A DNA stretch of 64,000 bases. Origin: Pontibacter mangrovi (GTDB taxonomy: Bacteria; Bacteroidota; Bacteroidia; Cytophagales; Hymenobacteraceae). The position numbers and the translations under genes were made by a program. The DNA lies in the NCBI RefSeq assembly GCF_006385705.1, contig NZ_VFRQ01000018.1:1-64000 (forward strand). Reading direction: 5' to 3'. Under the pieces are notes generated by a model. It did no database searches. It had not been told where the DNA came from and saw nothing but the letters and a program-made list of their open reading frames with translations. Of the stretch, positions 42,113 to 51,121 are shown one piece after another (within the stretch, counting starts at the first letter, position 1; the number at the start of each line of letters is the position of its first letter).

Positions 42113-42443
42113 ATCTCTTAATTGCTCAATTGTTGGGTTGCTAAATTGTTAGCGTACGGTTTAAAAGCTCTTAACCGGGTGCCTCCTTCAATACTATAGG
42201 CAGTTATACTTTTAACGTTGGCAGCGGCTATAGTTTATACTTTACAGATATAGAACATAGAGACTTTTGTGTCTATGCTTGCAGCCTTTGCAGCTTTTCT
42301 GTAGCTTTTGCACGGCAAGTGCAGCTTGCCATTTGGCGCCTGTGTAAGATCAACTAAACAAAAGTATAAATTAATGGCATACCTTACAGGTGCCTTGCCC
42401 ATACTTTAACCCGACAAACTATAACGAGGTTTTCATAAAAGCG
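42113..42443. other. Intergenic region upstream of the E1 gene
   Basis: No gene is seen. It holds several TATACTT words (42206-42245) and one short hairpin of the variable family, GGCAAG-TGCAG-CTTGCC (42314-42330), followed by ATTTGGCGCCTG. A promoter for the E1 gene is expected but not clear. Confidence 0.5.
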
Positions 42444-44423
42444 ATGAACTATAACCGCAAAGAGTATTCTGAAGAGGAGCTGATACAACTATACCGCGCC
42501 CTGCTGAAGCCGCGCATGATTGAGGAGCGCATGCTGGTGCTGCTGCGCCAGGGGCGCGTGAGCAAGTGGTTCTCCGGCATTGGGCAGGAGGCCATCTCGG
42601 TGGGCTCGGCCATGGCGCTGGAGCCTGACGAGTATATTCTGCCGCTGCACCGCAACCTGGGCGTGTTCACGAGCCGGGGCATCGACCTGGGCCGCCTGTT
42701 TGCGCAGTTCCAGGGCAAAACCCACGGCTTTACCAAGGGCCGCGACCGCTCTTTCCACTTCGGCACCAACGAGCACCACATTGTGGGCATGATCTCGCAC
42801 CTGGGTCCGCAGCTGGCCGTGGCTGACGGCATTGCCCTGGCCGACCTGCTGGAGAACAAGGAGAAAGTGACGGTGGTGTTCAGCGGCGATGGCGGTGCCT
42901 CGGAGGGAGATTTCCATGAGGCGCTGAACGTGGCGGCGGTGTGGGGCTTGCCAGTGATCTTCCTGATCGAGAACAACGGGTATGGGCTTTCCACGCCAAG
43001 CAACGAGCAGTTCAAGTTCAAGCACTTCATCGACAAAGGCCCGGCCTACGGCATCGATGCCCTGCAGATAGACGGCAACAACATCCTGGAAGTATACGAC
43101 ACGGTGCGCCAGGCGGCGGCCAGCATCCGTAAGAACCCGCGCCCGATGCTCATCGAGGCGATTACCTTTAGGATGCGCGGCCATGAGGAAGCCAGCGGAA
43201 CCAAGTATGTGCCGCAGGAGCTGTTCGAGAAATGGGCCAAGAAAGACCCGGTGGAAAACTTTGAGCGTTACCTGCTGGATGAGCTGGTGCTGACGCAGAA
43301 AGCCATGGAAAGTATAAAGGAGGAGCTGAAGGCCGAGATAGAGGAGGGGCTGCAGACAGCCTTTGCCGAGCCGATGCCAACCGCCAACCGCGAGCAGGAA
43401 CTGGCCGATATGTATAAGCCTTTCTCTCAGGAGGTGATTCAACCAGCCGGTGAAGGTAAAACAGAGCGCCGCTTCGTGGATGCCATCTCCGACGGCCTCC
43501 GCCAAAGCATGGAGCGCTACCCGGAGCTGGTGCTGATGGGCCAGGACATAGCCGAGTACGGCGGCGTGTTCAAGATCACCGAGGGTTTTGTGGATAAGTT
43601 CGGCAAAGACAGGGTTCGCAACACTCCGCTCTGCGAATCGGCTATACTTGGTGTTGGCCTGGGCTTGTCGGTGCGCGGGCAGAAAAGTATGGTGGAGATG
43701 CAGTTCGCCGATTTCGTGAGCGCCGGCTTCAGCCAAATTGTGAACAACCTGGCTAAGAGCCACTACCGCTGGGGCCAGCACGCCGATGTGGTGGTGCGCA
43801 TGCCAACAGGTGCCGGCACAGCGGCGGGTCCGTTCCACTCGCAGAGCAACGAGGCCTGGTTCTTCCATACGCCGGGCCTGAAGATCGTGTACCCGTCCTC
43901 GCCTTACGATGCCAAAGGCTTGCTGAACGCCGCCATCGAGGACCCGAACCCGGTGATGTATTTTGAGCACAAACTGCTCTACCGCTCCATCTCGCAGGAG
44001 ATTCCGGACGATTATTATACTATAGAGATCGGCAAAGCCAAAACCGTGGCCGAGGGCGATGACCTGACTATTATTACCTACGGCATGGGCGTGCATTGGG
44101 CCAAGCAGCTGCAGCAGGAGCTAGCGGATGCCAGTATAGAGATCCTGGACCTGCGTTCCCTGCTGCCTTGGGATAAGGACGCCGTACGTGCCGCCGTGGA
44201 GAAAACCGGCCGCGTCATCATCCTGCATGAAGACAACATGACCGGTGGCATTGGCGGTGAAATAGCTGCCTGGATAAGCGAGCACTGCTTTGAGCTGCTG
44301 GATGCCCCGGTGGCCCGCGTGGCCAGCCTGGACACAGCCGTGCCTTTTGCGCCGCCGCTGGAGCAGGAGTTCCTGCCAAGGCAGCGCCTGCGCGAGAAAG
44401 CCGAAGCGATGCTGAATTACTAA
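42444..44423 (+). CDS. Fused E1 alpha-beta 2-oxoacid dehydrogenase (branched-chain type)
   Basis: This 659-residue thiamine-diphosphate enzyme carries both E1 subunits in one chain. The alpha part (about 1-330) has the ThDP motif FSGDGGASEGDFHEALN to ENNGYG, and the beta part (about 345-659) includes MGQDIAEYGGVFKIT and RMPTGAGTAAGPFHSQSNEA. It decarboxylates a branched-chain 2-oxoacid or pyruvate and passes the acyl group to lipoyl-E2. E2 and E3 are not adjacent. lipA lies 2 kb downstream. The frame is open from 42390; ATG at 42444 (MNYNRKEYSEEEL) fits the family. Confidence 0.93.
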   Translation: MNYNRKEYSEEELIQLYRALLKPRMIEERMLVLLRQGRVSKWFSGIGQEAISVGSAMALEPDEYILPLHRNLGVFTSRGIDLGRLFAQFQGKTHGFTKGRDRSFHFGTNEHHIVGMISHLGPQLAVADGIALADLLENKEKVTVVFSGDGGASEGDFHEALNVAAVWGLPVIFLIENNGYGLSTPSNEQFKFKHFIDKGPAYGIDALQIDGNNILEVYDTVRQAAASIRKNPRPMLIEAITFRMRGHEEASGTKYVPQELFEKWAKKDPVENFERYLLDELVLTQKAMESIKEELKAEIEEGLQTAFAEPMPTANREQELADMYKPFSQEVIQPAGEGKTERRFVDAISDGLRQSMERYPELVLMGQDIAEYGGVFKITEGFVDKFGKDRVRNTPLCESAILGVGLGLSVRGQKSMVEMQFADFVSAGFSQIVNNLAKSHYRWGQHADVVVRMPTGAGTAAGPFHSQSNEAWFFHTPGLKIVYPSSPYDAKGLLNAAIEDPNPVMYFEHKLLYRSISQEIPDDYYTIEIGKAKTVAEGDDLTIITYGMGVHWAKQLQQELADASIEILDLRSLLPWDKDAVRAAVEKTGRVIILHEDNMTGGIGGEIAAWISEHCFELLDAPVARVASLDTAVPFAPPLEQEFLPRQRLREKAEAMLNY

Positions 44424-44434
44424 AACTAGAAAGG

Positions 44435-44475
44435 CAGCACCGGGTAAAATTTTGTAGTATGCGGTGCTGTTTTTG
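44435..44475 (+). terminator. Intrinsic terminator after the E1 gene
   Basis: CAGCACCG (44435-44442) pairs with CGGTGCTG (44462-44469), followed by six T. The loop is long (19 nt). Confidence 0.8.
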
Positions 44476-44507
44476 TGTTTAAGCTGCCTATAACAATTTT
44501 AAATTCA

Positions 44508-44515
44508 TATATTTG
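44508..44515 (+). promoter_or_regulatory. -7 promoter element four bases before an ATG
   Basis: TATATTTG is a full match to TAnnTTTG, followed by CATC and the ATG of the small lipoprotein gene. Transcription would start at or just inside the start codon, implying a leaderless or nearly leaderless mRNA. Confidence 0.5.
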
Positions 44516-44519
44516 CATC

Positions 44520-44726
44520 ATGCGTTTATTTCGCCCATACCTATTTATGATGCTGTGCCTGATACTTGTTGCCGGTGCGGGGTGCCAGCGCAAAGGCATA
44601 CCTTGCCCTAAGCCCACCAGCAGGCGCACCATCAAAATTCAGGGAGACAGAGCCGAGGGCTTGGAAGCTATTAAAGTGAACAAGAACAAAAACGGTATGG
44701 TGAAGAAGCGACGCGGCTTGTTTTAG
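44520..44726 (+). CDS. Small lipoprotein
   Basis: The 68-residue product starts with a signal peptide (MRLFRPYLFMMLCLILVAGAGC) containing the lipobox AGAGC at Cys22. The mature part is only about 46 residues, strongly basic (KIQGDRAEGLEAIKVNKNKN, then KKRRGLF). No family is recognised. The frame is open from 44475, but that would place the start ahead of the promoter element. Confidence 0.6.
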   Translation: MRLFRPYLFMMLCLILVAGAGCQRKGIPCPKPTSRRTIKIQGDRAEGLEAIKVNKNKNGMVKKRRGLF

Positions 44727-44758
44727 AAACCAGTTCAAACAGAATCAGTATAAAAACC

Positions 44759-45130
44759 ATGATGAAGGTGTGCGCTACGGATTTCTGCTTTAAAAAAGCT
44801 TGTAAGTATGGCCTGGGCCTGCTGCTGTTTTTCGTGGCCGGTACTTTGCCGGGCTATGGGCAAACCAGCTTCGAGGCGTCGGCTAAGCATGAGCAGCAGC
44901 TGCGAAAATCGCTGCGGGAGGCGGAAAAAGTAGATGCAAAGTTTAAAGAGACACACCTGAACACGGACGCTTATACTTTTAAGAAAGGGGCATCGGGGCG
45001 CAGGCGCGTGCGTAACAACGAGCGCGACAAAATGCAGTTCAACGTAAACGGTGAGCCTGTCAGGAAGCTGAAGATTTTTGGTAAGAAAAGAAAGTATAAC
45101 ACGCGCGCCGACAAGAAAAGATCACATTAA
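44759..45130 (+). CDS. Small secreted basic protein, unknown function
   Basis: The 123-residue protein has a late hydrophobic signal (KYGLGLLLFFVAGTLPGYGQ, residues 16-35). Its mature part is charged and mostly helical (KHEQQLRKSLREAEKVDAKFKE) with a very basic end (KIFGKKRKYNTRADKKRSH). It begins 33 bp after the small lipoprotein gene and 25 bp before ytxJ, so the three may be one operon. It resembles the preceding gene in its basic tail. Confidence 0.6.
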   Translation: MMKVCATDFCFKKACKYGLGLLLFFVAGTLPGYGQTSFEASAKHEQQLRKSLREAEKVDAKFKETHLNTDAYTFKKGASGRRRVRNNERDKMQFNVNGEPVRKLKIFGKKRKYNTRADKKRSH

Positions 45131-45154
45131 GATAGTATAAGACAACAAGCATAT

Positions 45155-45496
45155 ATGAATTGGCACCCACTTACAAGCGTAGAGCAGCTGGATGAAATTG
45201 TAGAAGAGTCGAAGGAGACGCCGGTGGTGATTTTTAAGCATAGCACGGCCTGCTCCATCAGCTCCACCGCCAAAAGCCGCCTGGAGCGCCAGTGGGCCGG
45301 TGCCGGCCTCGACCACGTGAAGCCTTATTACCTGGACCTGCTGCGCTACCGGCCAGTGTCTAACGAGGTGGCGGAAGTGCTGCAGGTGACGCATCAGTCG
45401 CCGCAGCTGCTCCTGTTGCAGGATGGGATGTGCACCTACGATGCCTCGCACCTGAGCATTAGCGTGGATGCCATAAAAAAGCATATAAAGGCCTAG
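45155..45496 (+). CDS. ytxJ: Bacillithiol system redox-active protein YtxJ
   Basis: The 113-residue thioredoxin-fold protein has the monothiol signature FKHSTACSISSTA with Cys33 and a cis-Pro region HQSPQLLLLQDG. YtxJ proteins are thought to act as bacilliredoxins, removing bacillithiol from modified protein thiols. This implies that the organism makes bacillithiol, as many Bacteroidota do. Length is typical. Confidence 0.9.
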   Translation: MNWHPLTSVEQLDEIVEESKETPVVIFKHSTACSISSTAKSRLERQWAGAGLDHVKPYYLDLLRYRPVSNEVAEVLQVTHQSPQLLLLQDGMCTYDASHLSISVDAIKKHIKA

Positions 45497-45654
45497 CAGC
45501 TGCGAGGGCTGAGGGAGCAACTCTAGCCACATCACTTTCTGCCAGCCCACGTATACTTTACTGCGACGGTTAAACAGCGCATGCCTACATTCTACACTGT
45601 TTGATAAATGCCTAAAGCTTAAGTATATTTATACATTCTGAAACGCACTGGCCC

Positions 45655-46383
45655 GTGATAAAACTCTTTACTTGCATATTGTCGGCAGTTCTTCTGGTGG
45701 CGATGCCAGCCTTCGCCCAGTCTGAGGAAGATGAAAGTTTCCAGCGGGAAACGAGCTACGGCATCAACTTCAACTCCAACGGGGGGCTGATTGGTGGCGT
45801 TTTCGTGCGCTCCTCGTTCTACATGAACGAGAAGATGTACCAGTTCGGCGGCATTGAGATAGTGGAGGTGAAGCACCCCAAGGAAGAGCGCTACCTGAAC
45901 TATGTGGGCGAGCCGTTTGTGTATGGCAAAAAGAACTACTTTTTTGTGGTGAGGCCGCACTATGGCCGGGAGCTGGTGCTGTTCCGGAAGGCGGCTGAGT
46001 CTGGGGTGCAGGTGAATGCCGTTGGCGCCATTGGCCCCTCTATCGGGCTGCTGGTGCCGTACTATATAAAATACAGCTACGACGGCACCACCAACGATGT
46101 GCGCAGCGTGCCCTACGACGAAAACGTGCACACCAACTCCGACTACATCCTGGGCAGCGAAACCGTTTTCCGGGGCTTGGGGCAAACCAAGTTCAGGCCC
46201 GGCGTGCATGCCAAGGCCGGCCTTAGCTTTGAGTACGGCCGTTACCGCGAAAGTATAGCGGGCATTGAGGTAGGGGTGGCCGTAGAGTACTTCCCGAGCA
46301 AGCCGGTCATCATTCCCCTGGCCGAAAATAACAACACCTTTACCTCCGTGTACCTGAACCTGTATTACGGCAGCAGAAAGTAA
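45655..46383 (+). CDS. Outer-membrane beta-barrel-like protein
   Basis: The 242-residue product begins at a GTG with a clear signal peptide (MIKLFTCILSAVLLVAMPAFAQ). The mature part alternates strands and polar turns (TSYGINFNSNGGLIGGVFVRS, KNYFFVVRPHYGRELVLFR) and ends with the strand FTSVYLNLYYGSRK, as in an outer-membrane barrel. No named family is recognised. It is a single gene upstream of lipA. Confidence 0.7.
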   Translation: MIKLFTCILSAVLLVAMPAFAQSEEDESFQRETSYGINFNSNGGLIGGVFVRSSFYMNEKMYQFGGIEIVEVKHPKEERYLNYVGEPFVYGKKNYFFVVRPHYGRELVLFRKAAESGVQVNAVGAIGPSIGLLVPYYIKYSYDGTTNDVRSVPYDENVHTNSDYILGSETVFRGLGQTKFRPGVHAKAGLSFEYGRYRESIAGIEVGVAVEYFPSKPVIIPLAENNNTFTSVYLNLYYGSRK

Positions 46384-46480
46384 GCCACGGAAACCTTTTG
46401 CGCATCCTGTTGTTAAAGAGGCATACCTTGCCAACGCCACATTTTTGGCCTGTGGCTAAACTCTTTACCTATAACTTCCT

Positions 46481-46488
46481 TATCTTTG
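46481..46488 (+). promoter_or_regulatory. -7 promoter element of lipA
   Basis: TATCTTTG is a full TAnnTTTG match; four bases (CAGC) separate it from the lipA ATG, the same spacing as at 44508. Confidence 0.5.
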
Positions 46489-46492
46489 CAGC

Positions 46493-47404
46493 ATGGATGA
46501 AATGATGACACTTCCGGTTATTCAGCCTAACGCCAAGCCCGAGGGACTTAATGCGCTGGGCCAGCCTCGCAAGCCAAACTGGCTGCGTGTAAAACTGCCG
46601 GTTGGGAAGGAATACGCCAAAGTACGAAGCATCGTAGACGAATATAAACTGCACACCATTTGCGAGAGCGGCAACTGCCCTAACATGGGCGAGTGCTGGG
46701 GTGCAGGCACCGCTACTTTCATGATTCTTGGTAATGTGTGTACCCGCAGCTGCTCTTTCTGCGCTGTGGCCACCGGCCGCCCCAACGAGTACGACGAAGA
46801 CGAGCCACGCCGTGTGGCAGAGGCTATACAATTAATGGGCGTGAAGCACGCCGTAATCACCTCCGTAAACCGCGACGAACTGAAAGACCGTGGCGCCGCC
46901 ATCTGGCACGAAACGGTGAAGCAGGTAAAGCTGCTGTCGCCTGCCACAACCATCGAAACCCTTATCCCGGATGTGAAAGGCACCTGGGATGCCCTGATCA
47001 CGATGATCTCGGCAGGGCAAGAAGTGGTGTCGCATAACATGGAGACGGTGAAGGAGCTGTACCGCCGCGTACGTCCGCAGGCCAAGTATGACCGCTCGCT
47101 GGAGCAGATCCGCCGCACCAAGGAGTATGGGCAGCGCACCAAAACCGGCATCATGCTGGGCCTCGGCGAAACCCGCGAGCAGGTATACCAGGCCATGGAC
47201 GACCTGGCGGCCAACGGCTGCGACATCCTAACCCTGGGCCAGTACCTGCAGCCTACAAAACTGCACATCGAAGTGGCCGAGTTTATCCACCCGGACCTGT
47301 TTGATCATTACCGCGAGGAAGGCCTGAAAAGAGGTATAAAGTACGTAGAATCCGGTCCTTTAGTACGATCCTCATATCATGCGGAGCGACATGTAAACGT
47401 ATAG
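46493..47404 (+). CDS. lipA: Lipoyl synthase
   Basis: The 303-residue radical SAM enzyme inserts two sulfurs into octanoyl groups on lipoyl domains. It has the auxiliary cluster motif Cys57-Cys62-Cys68 (CESGNCPNMGEC) and the radical SAM motif Cys83-Cys87-Cys90 (CTRSCSFC), plus the C-terminal RSSYHAERH with the conserved RSS serine. Its products serve E1/E2 dehydrogenases and the glycine cleavage system, both represented in this window. A later ATG (residue 4 or 5) is possible. Confidence 0.97.
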   Translation: MDEMMTLPVIQPNAKPEGLNALGQPRKPNWLRVKLPVGKEYAKVRSIVDEYKLHTICESGNCPNMGECWGAGTATFMILGNVCTRSCSFCAVATGRPNEYDEDEPRRVAEAIQLMGVKHAVITSVNRDELKDRGAAIWHETVKQVKLLSPATTIETLIPDVKGTWDALITMISAGQEVVSHNMETVKELYRRVRPQAKYDRSLEQIRRTKEYGQRTKTGIMLGLGETREQVYQAMDDLAANGCDILTLGQYLQPTKLHIEVAEFIHPDLFDHYREEGLKRGIKYVESGPLVRSSYHAERHVNV

Positions 47405-47427
47405 CGCCAGAATTTTAACAAAAGATT

Positions 47428-47465
47428 TCCCCTGCTGCCAAAATAGGTAGCAGGGGATTTTTTTT
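47428..47465 (+). terminator. Intrinsic terminator after lipA
   Basis: A 12-bp stem (47428-47439 with 47446-47457, one G-U pair) with core CCCCTGCT/AGCAGGGG is followed by eight or more T. Confidence 0.93.
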
Positions 47466-47828
47466 GTCTTTTTTGGAGGAGTGCCATCATGTTGCATTTT
47501 TCTAATTATTTGATAAAAATATTTTTATATATTTGAAAATAATGTTGTTAAATGTAATTTTAACAGCGATTAACCACTGCCCAAGCCTATGAAACAAATT
47601 TACTGCACTTCTATGAAGCTATTTTTTTCCTGGTATACCTCAAGGTTTCCTGATTCACTAACACAGGCTGTCAGGCTATGTTAGTACACAACAAAAAATC
47701 AATATAAATATCCATATATTTAATTGGGTGCGTATAACCATTTCCCTCTTTTTAAGTAAAAGAAGGTAGCATAGATACAGCCCTATGTATGAATATCTGA
47801 GTGACGTTATACAGTTATATCTTAATTT
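47466..47828. other. AT-rich leader of the adhesin operon
   Basis: A 360-bp AT-rich stretch without genes precedes the ice-binding-domain gene. It probably holds its promoter and a long 5' leader. I see no clear operator, riboswitch or repeat in it. Confidence 0.5.
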
Positions 47829-50800
47829 ATGATTAAACATTTACTGCTGACCTTTCTATTGCTGATGGGCAGCATCACCCTTAGTCTGGCGCAGACAAAC
47901 GAAGTTAGTTTGGGCCAGGCAAAAAACTTCGCGGTGCTTGCCGCCACGGAGGTCACCCTTACAGGCACGTCGGGCGTTAACGGGCATATTGGTGTCCGTC
48001 CCGGAGGTGTGATTAATGGCACAGCCAACATTGATGGCGAATTTGAAATTGGCACACCCGCCGCCGAGGCTGCTTACCAGGATGCGCTGGAGGCCTACAA
48101 TAGCCTAAAAGCTATGCCTGCTACCCCGGCAAATCTTGATGCCACAGCTTTTGAGCCAGGCGTATACGTGATTGATGGCGACTTTACCTTAAGCAAAACC
48201 CTAAAGCTGACCAGCAAGAATAACCCTGGCGGTGTGTTTGTGTTTATTGTGAACGGAAGCATCAATACGCTTGCCTCCAACGCGGCCATGCTGCTGCTGG
48301 AGCAGACTAGCCCGGACAATGTGTATTGGGTTGTCAGGGATGAGGTGAACATAGGATCGAACACCGACTTCCAGGGCACTATACTTGCCAAAGGCAATAT
48401 CACCATACATGATAAGGTAAGCTTTGTAGCGCGTGTAATTTCTCTGGAAGGATCCGTGAGCTTGGAAAACAGTACGGTATCGGCCCCTGTGGACATTCGC
48501 GTGGATGTGCAGGTAACCAAAACAGCAGAGCAGAAAGAGTATAAGATAGGCGATGAGATCACTTATACGTTAACAGCGATAAACAAAAGCGAAGGTGTAG
48601 CCTACGAAGTAGTGGTGACTGACCTGGTCCCCCTTGGGTTGGAGTACCTTAGCCATGAGAGCCCGGACGGAACGACGGTAGACCTGAGCCAGTTGGCCAC
48701 AGACAAAAAGATCTTCTGGAACATTCCTGCCATTTCTTATGCGGGAAGTACAGCATTGAAGATCACCTTCAAAATTACGGATGAGGGTGTAGCAGAAGAC
48801 GGAACAGTTAATATCAGGAACATTGCCGTGATCGGCAGCAAATACCCTGAACCAGACGATAAAGACGAAGACAACGAGACCGACTTTCCGATCGATGTGC
48901 CAGAGCTCAATGCTGACCTGAGCATAACCAAGACTGCAGACAAGGAGACCTATACTTTAGGCGATGAGGTAACTTACACGGTTGAGGTAACAAACAACGG
49001 GCCTTACGATGCTGAGGCGATCACGATCACAGACAAACTGCCGGAAGGGCTGGTGTTTGTGTCGGCCTCTCCGGTGGGGTACGATCCGCTTACAGGAGAA
49101 TTTGCCCTGGCCGCGCTAGCCGAGGGAGAGAAAGCCACTGTCACCATCAAAGCCAGAATTATAGGGGTGGGCGAACTCACAAACCTAACCGGTAGCATAG
49201 CCAACACGGCCACAGTGGCTACCAGCAGCACCACCGTGCCGGACAAAGTGCAGGACAACAACAACGCTACGGTTGCAATTGGAATAACATGTAACATATT
49301 AACAGACGGTATCGCGCTTACCGGCGGCGAGACAACGCTTTGCGAAGGCCAGCAGACAACCTTCACCCTGCCTGAAAACCTGGGACTGGAATACACCTTC
49401 TCGTATGAAGGAGGGGTTGCAAAGGTTTCCGAAACAGAAAACACTGTTACAGTTGAGGCATCGGCCAACGGCAAAGTCATCGTATTGGCGACCGACCTGT
49501 GCGGTAACACTTACACAAGTGAAGCAGAGATAACCGTTACGCCGCAGCTAACCCAGCCGACAATCACCGGCTCCGACAAAGTATGCGAGAACAGCTCAGG
49601 CAACGTGTTCGCCGCCACAACTTATGAAGGCGAGGTAAGCTATGAGTGGAGCACCACCGGCGATTTGGAAATTACCTCGGGCCAGAACACCTCAACGGTT
49701 GAGGTAAGCGCCGGGGGCAACGGAGGCGTTCTGATGCTAAAAGTAACGAACGGCTGCTTTACGGTAACAGCTACTAAACCAGTAGGCGTAAACCTGCTGC
49801 CTGCTGCCCCTGAAAGTATAACCGGCCCGGCAAAAGTATGCGCCGGAACGGAGCAGACATATATAGCTGCAGAAGTGACCGGAGCCGCATATTATACCTG
49901 GCAGTTGCCAGAAGGCTGGTCGTTTGTAGGCGACGAGACAGGCCGTGAGGTAACCGTGCTGGTAGGCGAAGCAAGTGAAGAGAACAGCAGCATCAGCGTA
50001 AAGGCCAACACGGAATGCGGTGCCAGCCTGAACGCAACCGCTATAGATGTGGCAGTAAACGACGTGCCGGAAGCCCCGGTTATTACAGGGGAGAACGGCG
50101 CCTGCATCGGCACCACGCTGGTGTACGAAGTGCCTGCCCTGGACGGAGAGAACATCACCTACGAGTGGAACGTGCCTGAAACATGGGGAGAGATCACAGG
50201 ACAGGGTACTTCCAGAATTGAGGTGGCGGTTGGCCAGGAAGGCGGCACCATCACGGTTGCCATCAGAAATGAGTGCGGCTTGGGCGCGGTAGCCTCTAAG
50301 GAGGTAGCCCCTGTGCTGGCGCCAACAGCCCCGGTTATCACAGGCAACACCGACATTTGCGAGTATAGCCAGCAGCTGACTTATACTATCTCTAACCCGG
50401 AGGATGGCGCTACTTATACTTGGGCGCTGCCAGATGGCTGGAGCTTTGAGGGCAGCAACACCGGCACTAGCGTAACGGTGAATGCAGGCACAGCCGGCGG
50501 GGCCATCTCGGTGGTAGCTGCCAACGGCTGCGGTACTGTAAGTGGGCAGCTACAAACGGTAGTGTTCGCGCCTCCTGTAACGCCAGGTGCCATTACCGAC
50601 AACAGCAGCGTGTGCGACGGCCTGATATTCACGATTGACCCGGTGGAGGGAGCCAGCGCCTATACCTGGAACGTTAGCCAGGGCTTCACCATCGTATCGG
50701 GGCAGGGCACTACCACCATCACCGTAAAAGCAAACAAGCCAGACATAACCGGAACGGTAACAGTAATGGCTATCAACGGCCCTTGCAGCAGCATGGAGGC

Positions 50801-51095
50801 TTCCGCGCCGATAGACGCAGCCAAGGCCGATGGCAACCTGGAGTTCCCGAAAGCCTTTAGCCCGAACGGCGACGGCACCAACGATAACTGGGAAATCAAG
50901 AACCTGGAGAAATTCCCGAACAACGAGATCATCATCTTTAACCGTTGGGGATCTGAGGTTTTTAAGGCTAAAAACTACCAGAACAACTGGTCTGGCAAGG
51001 GATTGGAGCAAGGCACTTACTTCTATAAAGTAAGGGTAACAGTTTGTGACGGCGTAGTGAAGGAGTTTACCGGATACACTACCATCTTTAGGTAA
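47829..51095 (+). CDS. Ice-binding-domain (DUF3494) surface protein with T9SS type B sorting domain
   Basis: The 1088-residue exported protein has a signal peptide (to about 21) and a DUF3494 ice-binding-type beta-helix domain (about 27-215). Its landmarks are AKNFAVLAATEVTLTGTSGV, GHIGVRPGG, FEPGVYVIDGDFTL and DFQGTILAKGNITI. Two DUF11-type repeats follow (about 222-340, 355-480), then six Cys-containing PKD/Ig-like repeats of about 85 residues (VITGENGACIGTT-type starts). The last 85 residues are a gliding-motility-type T9SS sorting domain (FPKAFSPNGDGTNDNWEI). It should be anchored at the cell surface; ice, surface or polysaccharide adhesion is inferred. Confidence 0.93.
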   Translation: MIKHLLLTFLLLMGSITLSLAQTNEVSLGQAKNFAVLAATEVTLTGTSGVNGHIGVRPGGVINGTANIDGEFEIGTPAAEAAYQDALEAYNSLKAMPATPANLDATAFEPGVYVIDGDFTLSKTLKLTSKNNPGGVFVFIVNGSINTLASNAAMLLLEQTSPDNVYWVVRDEVNIGSNTDFQGTILAKGNITIHDKVSFVARVISLEGSVSLENSTVSAPVDIRVDVQVTKTAEQKEYKIGDEITYTLTAINKSEGVAYEVVVTDLVPLGLEYLSHESPDGTTVDLSQLATDKKIFWNIPAISYAGSTALKITFKITDEGVAEDGTVNIRNIAVIGSKYPEPDDKDEDNETDFPIDVPELNADLSITKTADKETYTLGDEVTYTVEVTNNGPYDAEAITITDKLPEGLVFVSASPVGYDPLTGEFALAALAEGEKATVTIKARIIGVGELTNLTGSIANTATVATSSTTVPDKVQDNNNATVAIGITCNILTDGIALTGGETTLCEGQQTTFTLPENLGLEYTFSYEGGVAKVSETENTVTVEASANGKVIVLATDLCGNTYTSEAEITVTPQLTQPTITGSDKVCENSSGNVFAATTYEGEVSYEWSTTGDLEITSGQNTSTVEVSAGGNGGVLMLKVTNGCFTVTATKPVGVNLLPAAPESITGPAKVCAGTEQTYIAAEVTGAAYYTWQLPEGWSFVGDETGREVTVLVGEASEENSSISVKANTECGASLNATAIDVAVNDVPEAPVITGENGACIGTTLVYEVPALDGENITYEWNVPETWGEITGQGTSRIEVAVGQEGGTITVAIRNECGLGAVASKEVAPVLAPTAPVITGNTDICEYSQQLTYTISNPEDGATYTWALPDGWSFEGSNTGTSVTVNAGTAGGAISVVAANGCGTVSGQLQTVVFAPPVTPGAITDNSSVCDGLIFTIDPVEGASAYTWNVSQGFTIVSGQGTTTITVKANKPDITGTVTVMAINGPCSSMEASAPIDAAKADGNLEFPKAFSPNGDGTNDNWEIKNLEKFPNNEIIIFNRWGSEVFKAKNYQNNWSGKGLEQGTYFYKVRVTVCDGVVKEFTGYTTIFR

Positions 51096-51121
51096 GCAAG
51101 GCTTTAATACTAGTAATTCAG

